A DNA stretch of 64,000 bases. Source: Christiangramia sp. OXR-203 (GTDB lineage: Bacteria; Bacteroidota; Bacteroidia; Flavobacteriales; Flavobacteriaceae). The position numbers and the translations under genes were made by a program. Each line of letters opens with the position of its first letter. Position 1 is the first letter of the stretch. Location: contig NZ_CP139698.1 in NCBI RefSeq assembly GCF_034372165.1, positions 3,038,001-3,102,000 of the forward strand, given 5' to 3'. Under the pieces are notes generated by a model. That model made no database searches. It worked only from the letters and a program-made list of their open reading frames with translations, and was not told the DNA's origin. Positions 1 through 7,460 of this stretch are shown here, in pieces.

Positions 1-69
1 TATGTAGGATCTGAACATGATCACGAAGCTCAAAAACCTAAAACTATTAACTTAAACGACGTTAAGTAA
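1..69 (+). CDS. rplM: 50S ribosomal protein L13, C-terminal end (partial)
   Basis: The first 23 codons of the window are open and end in TAA. They encode a tail beginning YVGSEHDHEAQKPK, which is the usual C-terminus of L13, a large-subunit protein that binds 23S rRNA. The start lies outside the window. The stop overlaps the rpsI start as TAATG, so the two are translationally coupled, and L13-S9 is the conserved gene order. The identification rests on a short stretch but is reinforced by context. Confidence 0.85.
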   Translation, partial: YVGSEHDHEAQKPKTINLNDVK

Positions 70-455
70 TGGAGGTAATTCACAAAATTGGCCGTAGAAA
101 AACTGCTGTGGCCCGTGTATATGTTTCAGAAGGACAGGGAAACATTACCGTAAACAAGAAAGACCTTAAAGATTACTTCACAACTGGACCACTTCTTTAT
201 AAAGTGAACCAGCCAATGATGCTTACCGAAAATGAAGGAAACTTCGACGTTAAAATTAACGTTTACGGTGGAGGTATCACTGGACAGGCTGAAGCAATCC
301 GTCTGGCACTATCCAGAGCTATGGTGGCGCTAGACCAGGAAAATCATGGCGCACTTAAGCCAGAAGGTCTTCTTACTAGAGATCCACGTATGGTAGAACG
401 TAAGAAATACGGACAGAAGAAAGCCCGTAAGAAATTCCAGTTCTCTAAACGTTAA
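69..455 (+). CDS. rpsI: 30S ribosomal protein S9
   Basis: The 128-residue protein is a normal-length S9. It opens with a VIHKIGRRKTAVARVY segment and ends in the basic tail GQKKARKKFQFSKR, which in S9 reaches into the P site and touches the tRNA anticodon loop. The start ATG overlaps the L13 stop by one base, so the pair forms one operon. A 166-base gap with structured RNA separates it from rpsB. No unusual features. Confidence 0.97.
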   Translation: MEVIHKIGRRKTAVARVYVSEGQGNITVNKKDLKDYFTTGPLLYKVNQPMMLTENEGNFDVKINVYGGGITGQAEAIRLALSRAMVALDQENHGALKPEGLLTRDPRMVERKKYGQKKARKKFQFSKR

Positions 456-537
456 TATTATTACCGGGATATTTTCCGGGGAGTTCATAAAAAAATTAAT
501 TTTTTGTTGTTATTCTGTTCATGCCGGGCAGAAGTTA

Positions 538-601
538 GTTTAGCATCTAAACAGTCAGGGCCATACTTTTAAGTAGCCACCTGGTTGTTGCTATCTCAAC
601 A
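538..601 (+). promoter_or_regulatory. candidate structured 5' leader of rpsB
   Basis: Three small hairpins follow one another just upstream of rpsB. The first is GTTTAG-CAT-CTAAAC (538-552). The second pairs GGC-TACTT with AAGTA-GCC across a TT loop and a two-base bulge (559-578). The third is TGTTG-ctatct-CAACA (586-601). The start codon is at 622. Ribosomal protein operons are often autoregulated by such leaders, and rpsB leaders bound by S2 are known in other bacteria. No covariation could be checked. Confidence 0.4.
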
Positions 602-621
602 GAACGTAAACTATTACAAAA

Positions 622-1518
622 ATGGCAAACAAAGTAGAAGTAAAAGAATTACTTGATGCTGGTGTTCATTTTGGACACTTAACCAGACGTTGGAATCCAA
701 ATATGGCTCCATATATCTATATGGAACGTAACGGGATCCACATCATCAACCTATATAAAAGTGCTGCTAAAATGCAGGAAGCAGGTGATGCTCTTGCAAA
801 GATCGCAGCAAGCGGAAGAAAGATCCTTTTCGTAGCTACAAAGAAACAAGCGAAAGAGATTGTTGCTGAGCAGGCGGAAAAGGCTAACATGCCTTATATC
901 ACTGAGCGTTGGCCTGGTGGTATGCTTACAAACTTCGTTACTATTCGTAAAGCTGTAAAGAAAATGGCTTCTATCGATAGAATGAAGAAAGACGGAACCT
1001 TTAACTCTCTTTCTAAAAAAGAACGTTTACAGGTAGATCGTCTTAGAGCTAAGCTAGAAAAGAACTTAGGTTCAATCTCAGACATGTCAAGACTTCCAGC
1101 TGCGCTTTTCGTTGTAGATACTACACGTGAGCACATTGCGATCAAAGAAGCACAAAAACTAAACATTCCAATTTTTGCGATGGTTGATACCAACTCAGAT
1201 CCACGTGAGGTTGATTATCTAATTCCATCTAATGACGATGCTTCCAAATCCATTAGCAAAGTTGTTTCTTACGTTGCAGACGCTATCGTAAAAGGTCTTT
1301 CAGAAAGAAAATCTGAGAAACCAGCTAAGAAAAAAGAGGATTCTAATGCTTCAGAAGAGAAAAAAGCAAAACCTGCTGCTCCAAAAGCAGAGAAAGCTGA
1401 AGTTCCTTCTAAAGATGCCGAAGACAAAAAGGCAATGAAAGAGGCTAAGAATGATGTGAAGCTTGAATCTAAAAGTGAAACTTTAGACAAAGCCAAATCA
1501 TCTAACGAAGAAGAATAA
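622..1518 (+). CDS. rpsB: 30S ribosomal protein S2 with long charged tail
   Basis: S2 joins the small subunit late and is needed for S1 binding. The conserved body is clear: LLDAGVHFGHLTRRWNPNM at the N-terminus, ATKKQAKEIV, ERWPGGMLTNF and DTNSDPREVDYLIPSNDDA. The protein has 298 residues against about 230-250 in most bacteria. The excess is a low-complexity Lys/Glu/Ala tail from about residue 228 onward, probably disordered. It lies upstream of tsf in the standard rpsB-tsf pair, with a strong hairpin in between. Confidence 0.97.
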   Translation: MANKVEVKELLDAGVHFGHLTRRWNPNMAPYIYMERNGIHIINLYKSAAKMQEAGDALAKIAASGRKILFVATKKQAKEIVAEQAEKANMPYITERWPGGMLTNFVTIRKAVKKMASIDRMKKDGTFNSLSKKERLQVDRLRAKLEKNLGSISDMSRLPAALFVVDTTREHIAIKEAQKLNIPIFAMVDTNSDPREVDYLIPSNDDASKSISKVVSYVADAIVKGLSERKSEKPAKKKEDSNASEEKKAKPAAPKAEKAEVPSKDAEDKKAMKEAKNDVKLESKSETLDKAKSSNEEE

Positions 1519-1539
1519 AATAACGTTTACATAAAATCT

Positions 1540-1589
1540 AAAAGTCGTTTAGCTTCTTTCTTTATAGTGAGTTTCTAAACGACTTTTTT
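1540..1589 (+). terminator. hairpin between rpsB and tsf (attenuator or terminator)
   Basis: A perfect 13-bp stem, AAAAGTCGTTTAG (1540-1552) with CTAAACGACTTTT (1575-1587), is followed by more T residues. It has the form of an intrinsic terminator. As rpsB and tsf normally form one operon, it may terminate partially and set the ratio of S2 to EF-Ts. Confidence 0.75.
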
Positions 1590-1607
1590 CAATAAAAAAA
1601 CAATATT

Positions 1608-2432
1608 ATGGCTAAGATATCCGCCGCTGAAGTAAATAAATTAAGAAAAGCTACTGGTGCAGGAATGATGGACTGCAAGAAAGCATTAGTGGAAGCTGAT
1701 GGTGATTTTGACGCTGCAATCGAATTGCTTCGTAAAAAAGGTCAGAAAGTAGCTGCAAAGAGAGCCGACAGAGATTCTTCTGAAGGTGCTGCAATTGCTC
1801 AGGTGAATACTGAAAATACCAGAGGTGTTATCATTTCCCTGAACTGTGAGACCGATTTCGTTGCTAAGAATGATGATTTCATCAAAATGGCTAACGATTT
1901 CGCTGCAATCGCTCTTAACTATTCTTCTAAAGAGGAATTTCTTAAAGCTGATTACAAAGGGATCACTGTAGAGGAAAAACTTACTGAACAAACTGGTGTA
2001 ATTGGTGAGAAGATCGAAATTGGTGCTTTCAAAACTCTTGAAGCTCCTTTCGTAGGATCTTACATCCACGCTGGAAATAAGATTGCTGTTCTTACAGGTC
2101 TTTCTAAAAGCGTTGATGGAGCTGATGAAGCTGCGAAGAACGTTTCTATGCAAGCTGCTGCTATGAACCCGGTTGCTCTTAATGAAACTGGAGTTGATCA
2201 GGAAACTATCGATAAAGAGATCGAGATCGCTAAAGATACTTTGAGACAGGAAGGAAAGCCAGAAAATATGCTTGACAAGATCGCTCAGGGAAAACTTCAG
2301 CGTTTCTTTAAAGATAACACTTTGGTTCACCAGGCTTATATCAAAGAGAACAAGCAGAGCGTTGCTGAGTACGTGAAGTCTGTAGACAGCGAACTTGAAG
2401 TAGTTGCTTTCGAAAGAGTTGCTCTAGGATAA
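1608..2432 (+). CDS. tsf: elongation factor Ts
   Basis: EF-Ts releases GDP from EF-Tu so that EF-Tu can be reloaded with GTP. The 274-residue protein has the N-terminal UBA-like domain with the signature LRKATGAGMMDCKKAL (about residues 12-27). The core segment SLNCETDFVAKNDDF (about 76-90) contains the TDFV motif that contacts EF-Tu. Length is normal. It follows rpsB and ends in its own terminator. Confidence 0.97.
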   Translation: MAKISAAEVNKLRKATGAGMMDCKKALVEADGDFDAAIELLRKKGQKVAAKRADRDSSEGAAIAQVNTENTRGVIISLNCETDFVAKNDDFIKMANDFAAIALNYSSKEEFLKADYKGITVEEKLTEQTGVIGEKIEIGAFKTLEAPFVGSYIHAGNKIAVLTGLSKSVDGADEAAKNVSMQAAAMNPVALNETGVDQETIDKEIEIAKDTLRQEGKPENMLDKIAQGKLQRFFKDNTLVHQAYIKENKQSVAEYVKSVDSELEVVAFERVALG

Positions 2433-2452
2433 TTTATTCTGAATACTATATC

Positions 2453-2487
2453 AAAAGAGGTTTTATGTATTTAAAACCTCTTTTTTT
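2453..2487 (+). terminator. intrinsic terminator after tsf
   Basis: A 13-bp stem, AAAAGAGGTTTTA (2453-2465) with TAAAACCTCTTTT (2472-2484), runs into TTTTTTT. It lies 20 bases after the tsf stop and closes the ribosomal operon. Confidence 0.9.
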
Positions 2488-2563
2488 GTACTTATATTTT
2501 TGACTGCTCAGCTGAAATGTAACCATAGCTGAAGAATTTCAACTGAATTAAAAATCATCATTC

Positions 2564-3286
2564 ATGACTGCAAGGCCATTTAAATTCAAACATTTTACAA
2601 TAGAACAGGATCGTTGTGCCATGAAAATTGGAACAGACGGAGTGCTTCTTGGCGCCTGGTCTTCCCTTGCCCATCAACCTGAAAGCATCCTCGATATTGG
2701 CACAGGAACCGGACTTATTGCCCTGATGATGGCTCAAAGATCTGGTGCGGAACTTATTGATGCGCTTGAGATCGAAGAAAATGCTTACGAACAGGCTGTT
2801 GATAATTTTGAAAACAGTGACTGGGGTGACCGCTTATTCTGTTATCATGCAGCATTTGATGAATTTGTGGAAGAGATACATGATGAAGAGCATTACGATC
2901 TAATTCTTTCCAATCCTCCCTTTTATACTGAAGATTATAAAACAGGCGATGATCATCGAGATCAGGCCCGTTTTGCTGAAGCTTTGCCTCTCGCCGAATT
3001 ATTAGAAGGCGCCTCCCTCCTGCTATCTAAAAACGGACGCTTTGATATGATCATTCCTTTTTCTGAAGAGGACACTGCGATTAAGATTGCCCAGACTCAT
3101 AGATTATATCCTACAAGAATCACCAGAGTAAAGGGAAATGCCGAAGCACCCGTAAAAAGAAGTCTTATGAGCTTCAGCTTTGAGGAAACTTCAGCCGAAA
3201 TTGAAGATCTTATCATTGAAATTTCCAGACATAACTATACTCCAGAATACACTAATCTGGTAAAGGATTTCTACCTGAAATTATAA
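2564..3286 (+). CDS. trmN6: tRNA1(Val) (adenine(37)-N6)-methyltransferase-like
   Basis: An SAM-dependent N6-adenine methyltransferase of the YfiC/TrmN6 group, which modifies A37 of tRNA-Val. The 240-residue protein shows the SAM-binding motif I DIGTGTGLIALMMAQR (about residues 45-60) and the catalytic NPPFYTED (about 126-133), the NPPF form typical of amino-methyltransferases. The N-terminal stretch FKFKHFTIEQDRCAMKIGTDGVLLGAW is also characteristic. It stands alone after the ribosomal operon. The exact substrate is inferred from family. Confidence 0.85.
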   Translation: MTARPFKFKHFTIEQDRCAMKIGTDGVLLGAWSSLAHQPESILDIGTGTGLIALMMAQRSGAELIDALEIEENAYEQAVDNFENSDWGDRLFCYHAAFDEFVEEIHDEEHYDLILSNPPFYTEDYKTGDDHRDQARFAEALPLAELLEGASLLLSKNGRFDMIIPFSEEDTAIKIAQTHRLYPTRITRVKGNAEAPVKRSLMSFSFEETSAEIEDLIIEISRHNYTPEYTNLVKDFYLKL

Positions 3287-3309
3287 TTGCTTCTCAATAA
3301 AGACTTGGT

Positions 3310-3317
3310 TACATTTG
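3310..3317 (+). promoter_or_regulatory. -7 promoter element for the acyl-CoA dehydrogenase
   Basis: TACATTTG matches the Bacteroidota TAnnTTTG consensus and lies 16 bases before the ATG at 3334, so the leader would be about 10 bases. Confidence 0.6.
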
Positions 3318-3333
3318 TTAGAAACACTACACA

Positions 3334-4509
3334 ATGAAACCAGATCTATTCCAGGCTCCTGATTATTACCAGATTGACGAGTTGCTCTCAAGTGAACATA
3401 AAATGGTTCGCGACGCTACCCGTGAATTTGTAAAAAGAGAAGTCTCCCCAATTATAGAGGAAGCAGCACAAACTGCCACATTCCCGAAACAGATTTTAAA
3501 AGGCCTTGCTGAAATTGGCGCTTTTGGACCTTACATTCCTGAAGAATACGGCGGTGCAGGACTTGACCAGATCTCCTACGGATTGATCATGCAGGAAATT
3601 GAGCGTGGAGACAGCGGAATTAGATCTACAGCTTCAGTACAATCTTCCCTGGTGATGTATCCAATTTTTCAATATGGAACTGAAGAACAACGAAAAAAGT
3701 ATCTTCCAAAATTAGCTTCCGGAGAAATGGTAGGCTGTTTTGGTCTTACAGAACCGGATCATGGTTCAAATCCTGGAGGAATGACCACGAACTTTAAGGA
3801 TATGGGGAATCATTATTTATTAAATGGTGCCAAAATGTGGATCTCAAACTCACCATTTGCTGATATTGGCGTAGTCTGGGCTAAAAATGAAGAAGGACGT
3901 ATACACGGGCTGATCGTAGAGCGTGGAATGGAAGGATTCACCACTCCTGAAACTCATAACAAATGGTCTTTAAGAGCCAGTGCCACTGGAGAATTGATAT
4001 TAGATAACGTAAAGGTGCCCAAGGAAAATTTATTACCAAATAAATCTGGATTGGGAGCTCCGCTTGGCTGTCTTGATTCGGCCAGATACGGTATCGCCTG
4101 GGGTGCTATTGGCGCTGCCATGGATTGTTACGATACTGCATTGCGTTATGCCAAGGAAAGAGAACAGTTTGGAGTGCCTATTGCTGCAAAGCAATTACAA
4201 CAAAAAAAGCTAGCTGAAATGATCACTGAGATCACCAAAGCACAGTTAATGGCCTGGAGACTCGGAACTCTGAAAAATGAAGGCAAAGCCACCTCAGCCC
4301 AAATATCCATGGCAAAAAGGAATAATGTTGAAATGGCGATCAAAATCGCCCGGGAATCCAGACAAATCCTAGGTGGTATGGGTATTACCGGTGAATACAG
4401 CATTATGCGACATATGATGAACCTGGAAAGTGTAATTACTTATGAAGGAACTCATGATATTCATCTATTAATTACCGGACTGGATATTACCGGACACGCT
4501 GCATTTTAA
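3334..4509 (+). CDS. gcdH: glutaryl-CoA dehydrogenase (acyl-CoA dehydrogenase family)
   Basis: A flavoprotein that oxidises and decarboxylates glutaryl-CoA to crotonyl-CoA in lysine and tryptophan breakdown, passing electrons to ETF. At 391 residues it has the family length. The acyl-CoA dehydrogenase signatures GCFGLTEPDHGSNPGGM (FAD contact) and the catalytic Glu at about 371 in TYEGTHDIH are present. The segment SGIRSTASVQSSLV holds the Arg and Ser that bind the gamma-carboxylate in known glutaryl-CoA dehydrogenases, which favours this over a generic acyl-CoA dehydrogenase. Transcribed alone from its own promoter. Confidence 0.88.
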   Translation: MKPDLFQAPDYYQIDELLSSEHKMVRDATREFVKREVSPIIEEAAQTATFPKQILKGLAEIGAFGPYIPEEYGGAGLDQISYGLIMQEIERGDSGIRSTASVQSSLVMYPIFQYGTEEQRKKYLPKLASGEMVGCFGLTEPDHGSNPGGMTTNFKDMGNHYLLNGAKMWISNSPFADIGVVWAKNEEGRIHGLIVERGMEGFTTPETHNKWSLRASATGELILDNVKVPKENLLPNKSGLGAPLGCLDSARYGIAWGAIGAAMDCYDTALRYAKEREQFGVPIAAKQLQQKKLAEMITEITKAQLMAWRLGTLKNEGKATSAQISMAKRNNVEMAIKIARESRQILGGMGITGEYSIMRHMMNLESVITYEGTHDIHLLITGLDITGHAAF

Positions 4510-4570
4510 ACTGGCAATATAAACATACAAAGCGCTTTTGCTTTAAAGTATTCTTCTTTGAATTGCTACA

Positions 4571-4620
4571 CTGAGCTTGTCGAAGCGCATTGAAATTGAA
4601 CTAGCCTTCGACAAGCTCAG
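4571..4620. repeat. inverted repeat CTGAGCTTGTCGAAG
   Basis: A perfect 15-bp inverted repeat, CTGAGCTTGTCGAAG (4571-4585) and CTTCGACAAGCTCAG (4606-4620), with a 20-base spacer. This motif is a widely dispersed intergenic palindrome in many bacterial genomes, as far as I recall. It lies between the 3' ends of gcdH and the convergent small gene, so its transcript could fold into a strong hairpin that protects or ends both messages. Confidence 0.8.
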
Positions 4621-4668
4621 TCCGGCTATAAGTGACATTCTATACCGGTAAGCTGAAAAAATAAAATC

Positions 4669-4833
4669 CTATAACAAATCAACACAAGGGCAGCGTTTGC
4701 AACGTTTGCCCTTTTTATATTTCTCGCAGCATTTTGATTTTAGAGGTTTCGGCTTTTTAGCCACCACTCCGTCCACCTGTAAATACTCTACAGATTTTTC
4801 GGAATAGAAGATTAGCACTGCATTTAATAGCAT
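4669..4833 (-). CDS. small cysteine-rich protein of 54 residues
   Basis: An open frame of 54 codons runs from ATG (4833-4831) to TAG (4671-4669); an in-frame stop just upstream fixes this start. After a hydrophobic N-terminus (MLLNAVLIFYSEKSVEYLQ) comes a basic linker and the Cys-dense end KCCEKYKKGKRCKRCPC, with cysteines at 35, 36, 45, 48 and 50. That ending looks like a possible metal-binding knuckle and I believe similar small proteins occur across flavobacteria, but I cannot name a family. Function unknown. It is the only gene in the 433-base stretch between gcdH and the DUF3050 gene. Confidence 0.65.
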   Translation of the reverse strand: MLLNAVLIFYSEKSVEYLQVDGVVAKKPKPLKSKCCEKYKKGKRCKRCPCVDLL

Positions 4834-4919
4834 ATTTCAAAGTACAGATTTAAGTACAGGATTTAGTTAAACAAGCTGTAAAAACTGGCTAATGTTTTTA
4901 TAATATGTGAGCTAGCTCT

Positions 4920-4927
4920 TAACTTTG
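4920..4927 (+). promoter_or_regulatory. -7 promoter element for the DUF3050 gene
   Basis: TAACTTTG fits TAnnTTTG. Its last bases form an in-frame TTG that could be taken as a start codon; because it sits inside the promoter, translation must begin at the ATG at 4943. Confidence 0.65.
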
Positions 4928-4942
4928 CACGAAAATTACCTT

Positions 4943-5731
4943 ATGATGATTAAAGAGATAAACGAAAGTTTAAAACCTCTAACCAACCAGTTAATTAATC
5001 ATTCACTTTACCAGAAGATCGACAGTCCTGAACATCTGCAATTGTTTATGGAACATCATGTTTTTGCCGTATGGGACTTCATGTCTTTACTAACTGCTCT
5101 TCAGGAAAAACTTACTAAAACCACCAATCCGTGGCTGCCGGTAGGAGATCCGGAGACAAGGTACCTGATCAATGAGATCGTTCTCGCCGAGGAAACCGAT
5201 ATCAACTTGCAGGGAGAACGCCAGAGCCATTTTGAAATGTATCTGGATGCGATGAGCGCTGCGGGTGCAAACAAGTCCAAAATCGAGGATCTTTTAATGC
5301 AGGTAACTCATGGCACTGATATTTTCCTGATCATTGCGACTAGCAAATTACCAGTAAGCATCAAACAATTCCTGAAGCATACTTTCGAAGTAGTTTATAG
5401 CCAGGAACCACATAAGATCGCTTCTGCTTTCACCTTTGGACGCGAAGGTCTGATTCCAGATATGTTTACCTCAATCATTAGCAAAGTACAGCAAAAGTTC
5501 CCTGAAGAAGATCTTAGTCTGTTCAAATACTATTTTGATCGTCATATCGAACTGGATGAAGATGAGCATGGTCCAATGGCCTTTAGAATGGTTGAACAAT
5601 TGTGCGGGAATGATGATAAAAAGTGGAAGGAGGTAAAAGCTGTTGCTGAAAAGTCTTTAAAAAGCAGACTTGAATTCTGGGACGGTATCAAAGCTGAAAT
5701 TGAAGAGCGTAAAGTGTTACAAACCATTTAG
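4943..5731 (+). CDS. DUF3050 protein, heme-oxygenase-like fold
   Basis: A 262-residue soluble protein of the DUF3050 family, whose fold is related to heme oxygenase. No reaction is established for the family that I know of. Conserved acidic and histidine residues are spaced as in heme-oxygenase-like diiron oxidases: Glu83/Glu84 with His96, Glu168 in FGRE, and His201-x3-Asp205-x3-His209 in HIELDEDEH. The start was moved from an in-frame TTG inside the promoter to ATG 4943 (MMIKEINES). It is convergent with, and shares a bidirectional terminator with, the ferredoxin operon. Family assignment is good; enzymatic role is inference. Confidence 0.8.
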   Translation: MMIKEINESLKPLTNQLINHSLYQKIDSPEHLQLFMEHHVFAVWDFMSLLTALQEKLTKTTNPWLPVGDPETRYLINEIVLAEETDINLQGERQSHFEMYLDAMSAAGANKSKIEDLLMQVTHGTDIFLIIATSKLPVSIKQFLKHTFEVVYSQEPHKIASAFTFGREGLIPDMFTSIISKVQQKFPEEDLSLFKYYFDRHIELDEDEHGPMAFRMVEQLCGNDDKKWKEVKAVAEKSLKSRLEFWDGIKAEIEERKVLQTI

Positions 5732-5747
5732 GTTTAGAATAAATATT

Positions 5748-5782
5748 AAAAAAAGCCTGAAGTTAAAACTTCAGGCTTTTTT
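5748..5782. terminator. bidirectional terminator between DUF3050 and ferredoxin
   Basis: AAGCCTGAAGTT (5753-5764) pairs with AACTTCAGGCTT (5767-5777), flanked by A-run and T-run, so it can end transcription from both convergent genes. Confidence 0.9.
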
Positions 5783-5783
5783 G

Positions 5784-6119
5784 TTATTCGGTCGTTGGAG
5801 CTATTCGAATCTCCAATCCTTCAAGTTCATCTGTTATAGGTATCTGGCAACTCAGCCTACTATTATCTTCCACATGAAATGCCTGATCCAGCATATCTTC
5901 CTCCTCGTAACTCATTTCCGGAAGCATATGCTGATAATTGAGCATATAACACTGGCAAGAAGCACACATCGCCATACCACCACATATCCCAATGGTGCCT
6001 TCAGGAGCGAGCTCGTAAGAGCGAATAACCTCCATAAGGTTCATATTCATATCTGTTGGGGCATCGATAACATGAGCCTCGCCTTCACGGTCTATTATGG
6101 TGATCTTAACGTCAGACAT
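5784..6119 (-). CDS. 2Fe-2S ferredoxin, adrenodoxin type
   Basis: A small electron carrier of 111 residues. The four cluster ligands are Cys46, Cys52, Cys55 (CX5CX2C in GICGGMAMCASC) and Cys91 (RLSCQIP), the plant/adrenodoxin arrangement. A further Cys57 follows the cluster loop. It is the last gene of a minus-strand operon, 10 bases after the ferredoxin reductase gene, which is its likely redox partner. Physiological acceptor unknown; the convergent DUF3050 protein is one candidate. Confidence 0.9.
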   Translation of the reverse strand: MSDVKITIIDREGEAHVIDAPTDMNMNLMEVIRSYELAPEGTIGICGGMAMCASCQCYMLNYQHMLPEMSYEEEDMLDQAFHVEDNSRLSCQIPITDELEGLEIRIAPTTE

Positions 6120-6129
6120 TTAATTGCTT

Positions 6130-7191
6130 CTAATTTATACTTTTTACGACTTCTCTTTTAGCTTCTTTCTTACTTCCATCGAAACCGCTAACTCCACTTA
6201 CAGTAGTATATTTCATCACATACTTCTTGTCTGGGTTAATTAGCTGGTAAGCACTCTGGCACATGATCGCAGCTTCATGGAAACCACAAAGAATAAGCTT
6301 CAATTTTCCTTTATAGGTATTTACATCACCAATGGCATAAACCCCGGGAATGTTCGTTTGATAATCATAAGTATTATCAACCTTAATAGCATTTTTTTCT
6401 ATTTCCAGTCCCCAGTCTCCAATTGGACCAAGTTTAGGTGACAGTCCAAAAAGTGGAATAAAATCATCTACTTCTTTGATCTCTTCTCCTCTTGCTTCAT
6501 CTTTATGCCTAATAACTACAGCATTAAGTTCATCTTTTCCCTGAAGGTCCACAACTTCAGCATCTGTGATCAGATTTATCTTTCCAATTTTCGAAAGCTC
6601 TTCAACTTTTTCTACGGAATCTAAAGCTCCCCGGAAATCTTTTCTTCTATGCACCAGAGAAACTTCCGAAGCAACATTTGATAAAAAGATACTCCAGTCC
6701 AAAGCTGAATCTCCACCACCGGCGATCACTACCTTGCGATCGCGATATACTTCAGGATCACGAATAATATAAGCAACACCTTTATCTTCAAAATCTTTGA
6801 TAGAAGGAATTGGTGGTTTTCTAGGCTCAAAACTCCCCAGACCACCAGCGATCACTACTACCGGAGCATGATGTTTTGTACCCTTACTGGTTGTAACGAT
6901 AAAACTTCCATCTTCCTGTTTGTCTATGATCTCTGCTCTCTCACCTAAAGTAAATCCAGGTTCGAAAGGTTTGATCTGTTCCATAAGATTATCAACCAGG
7001 TCTCCTGCAAGTACTTCAGGGAAACCAGGAATATCATAGATTGGTTTTTTCGGGTATATTTCTGAACATTGTCCCCCGGGTTGTGGAAGAGCATCGATCA
7101 GGTGACATTTCATCTTCAAGAGTCCGGCTTCAAAAACGGCAAATAATCCTGTTGGACCTGCACCGATAATGAGCATATCAGTTTTAATCAT
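6130..7191 (-). CDS. ferredoxin-NADP+ reductase, type 2 (thioredoxin reductase-like)
   Basis: A 353-residue FAD enzyme. The N-terminal FAD motif IIGAGPTGLFAVFEAG, the stretch PQPGGQCSEIYPKKPIYDIPGFP and the NAD(P) motif VIAGGGDSALDW (about residues 157-168) match the type 2 FNR group (YumC-like), which lacks the CxxC of thioredoxin reductase. The C-terminal GVYAIGDVNTYKGKLKLI is the second FAD signature. It lies between nifU and the ferredoxin gene, supporting a role in reducing that ferredoxin with NAD(P)H. Cofactor preference cannot be told. Confidence 0.9.
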   Translation of the reverse strand: MIKTDMLIIGAGPTGLFAVFEAGLLKMKCHLIDALPQPGGQCSEIYPKKPIYDIPGFPEVLAGDLVDNLMEQIKPFEPGFTLGERAEIIDKQEDGSFIVTTSKGTKHHAPVVVIAGGLGSFEPRKPPIPSIKDFEDKGVAYIIRDPEVYRDRKVVIAGGGDSALDWSIFLSNVASEVSLVHRRKDFRGALDSVEKVEELSKIGKINLITDAEVVDLQGKDELNAVVIRHKDEARGEEIKEVDDFIPLFGLSPKLGPIGDWGLEIEKNAIKVDNTYDYQTNIPGVYAIGDVNTYKGKLKLILCGFHEAAIMCQSAYQLINPDKKYVMKYTTVSGVSGFDGSKKEAKREVVKSIN

Positions 7192-7205
7192 TCTTCAGCA
7201 AAATT

Positions 7206-7460
7206 TTAAAGGGTAGATCGATCAATATTTACCACTTTTTCTATTTGGGGCACATATTTCTTAATCGTCATTTCCACACCACTCTTCAGGGTCATTTGAT
7301 TAACAGAACAGCCAACGCAAGCTCCTTCAAGCTGTACTTTTACCAAACGGTCATTTTCTTCGATAGATACGAGGGAAATGTTCCCTCCATCGCTTTCAAG
7401 AAATGGACGAATTTCGGCAAGTGCCTTTTCAACATTTATTTTAACTTCTTCGCTTGTCAT
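7206..7460 (-). CDS. NifU-like C-terminal domain Fe-S scaffold
   Basis: An 84-residue protein consisting only of the NifU C-terminal domain. The cluster-binding CxxC is Cys48/Cys51 in GACVGCSVNQMTL. Such proteins hold and hand on Fe-S clusters. It abuts the mrp gene directly (its ATG begins the base before the mrp stop codon) and precedes the ferredoxin reductase, so all four genes are read as one transcript. The pairing with an Mrp ATPase suggests joint cluster delivery. Confidence 0.92.
   Translation of the reverse strand: MTSEEVKINVEKALAEIRPFLESDGGNISLVSIEENDRLVKVQLEGACVGCSVNQMTLKSGVEMTIKKYVPQIEKVVNIDRSTL

Noticed and set aside
488-505. AAAAAATTAATTTTTT palindrome as a terminator after rpsI
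   Set aside because: Pure A/T stem with no G-C pairs; too weak to support, though it might still mark a processing site.
1686-2330. 214-codon minus-strand open frame inside tsf
   Set aside because: Antisense shadow of a well-conserved gene; composition is Ser/Phe-rich as expected from reading EF-Ts backwards, with no recognisable domain.
4686-4713. Hairpin GGGCA-g-CGTT / AACG-tt-TGCCC with T-run, looking like a plus-strand terminator
   Set aside because: It falls inside the minus-strand Cys-rich gene and codes for its KKGKRCKRCPC end; the symmetry is probably a consequence of the repeated Cys-Lys-Arg codons.
5670-6161. 163-codon plus-strand frame across the DUF3050 end and the ferredoxin gene
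   Set aside because: It runs through a strong terminator and antisense to ferredoxin; no family features.
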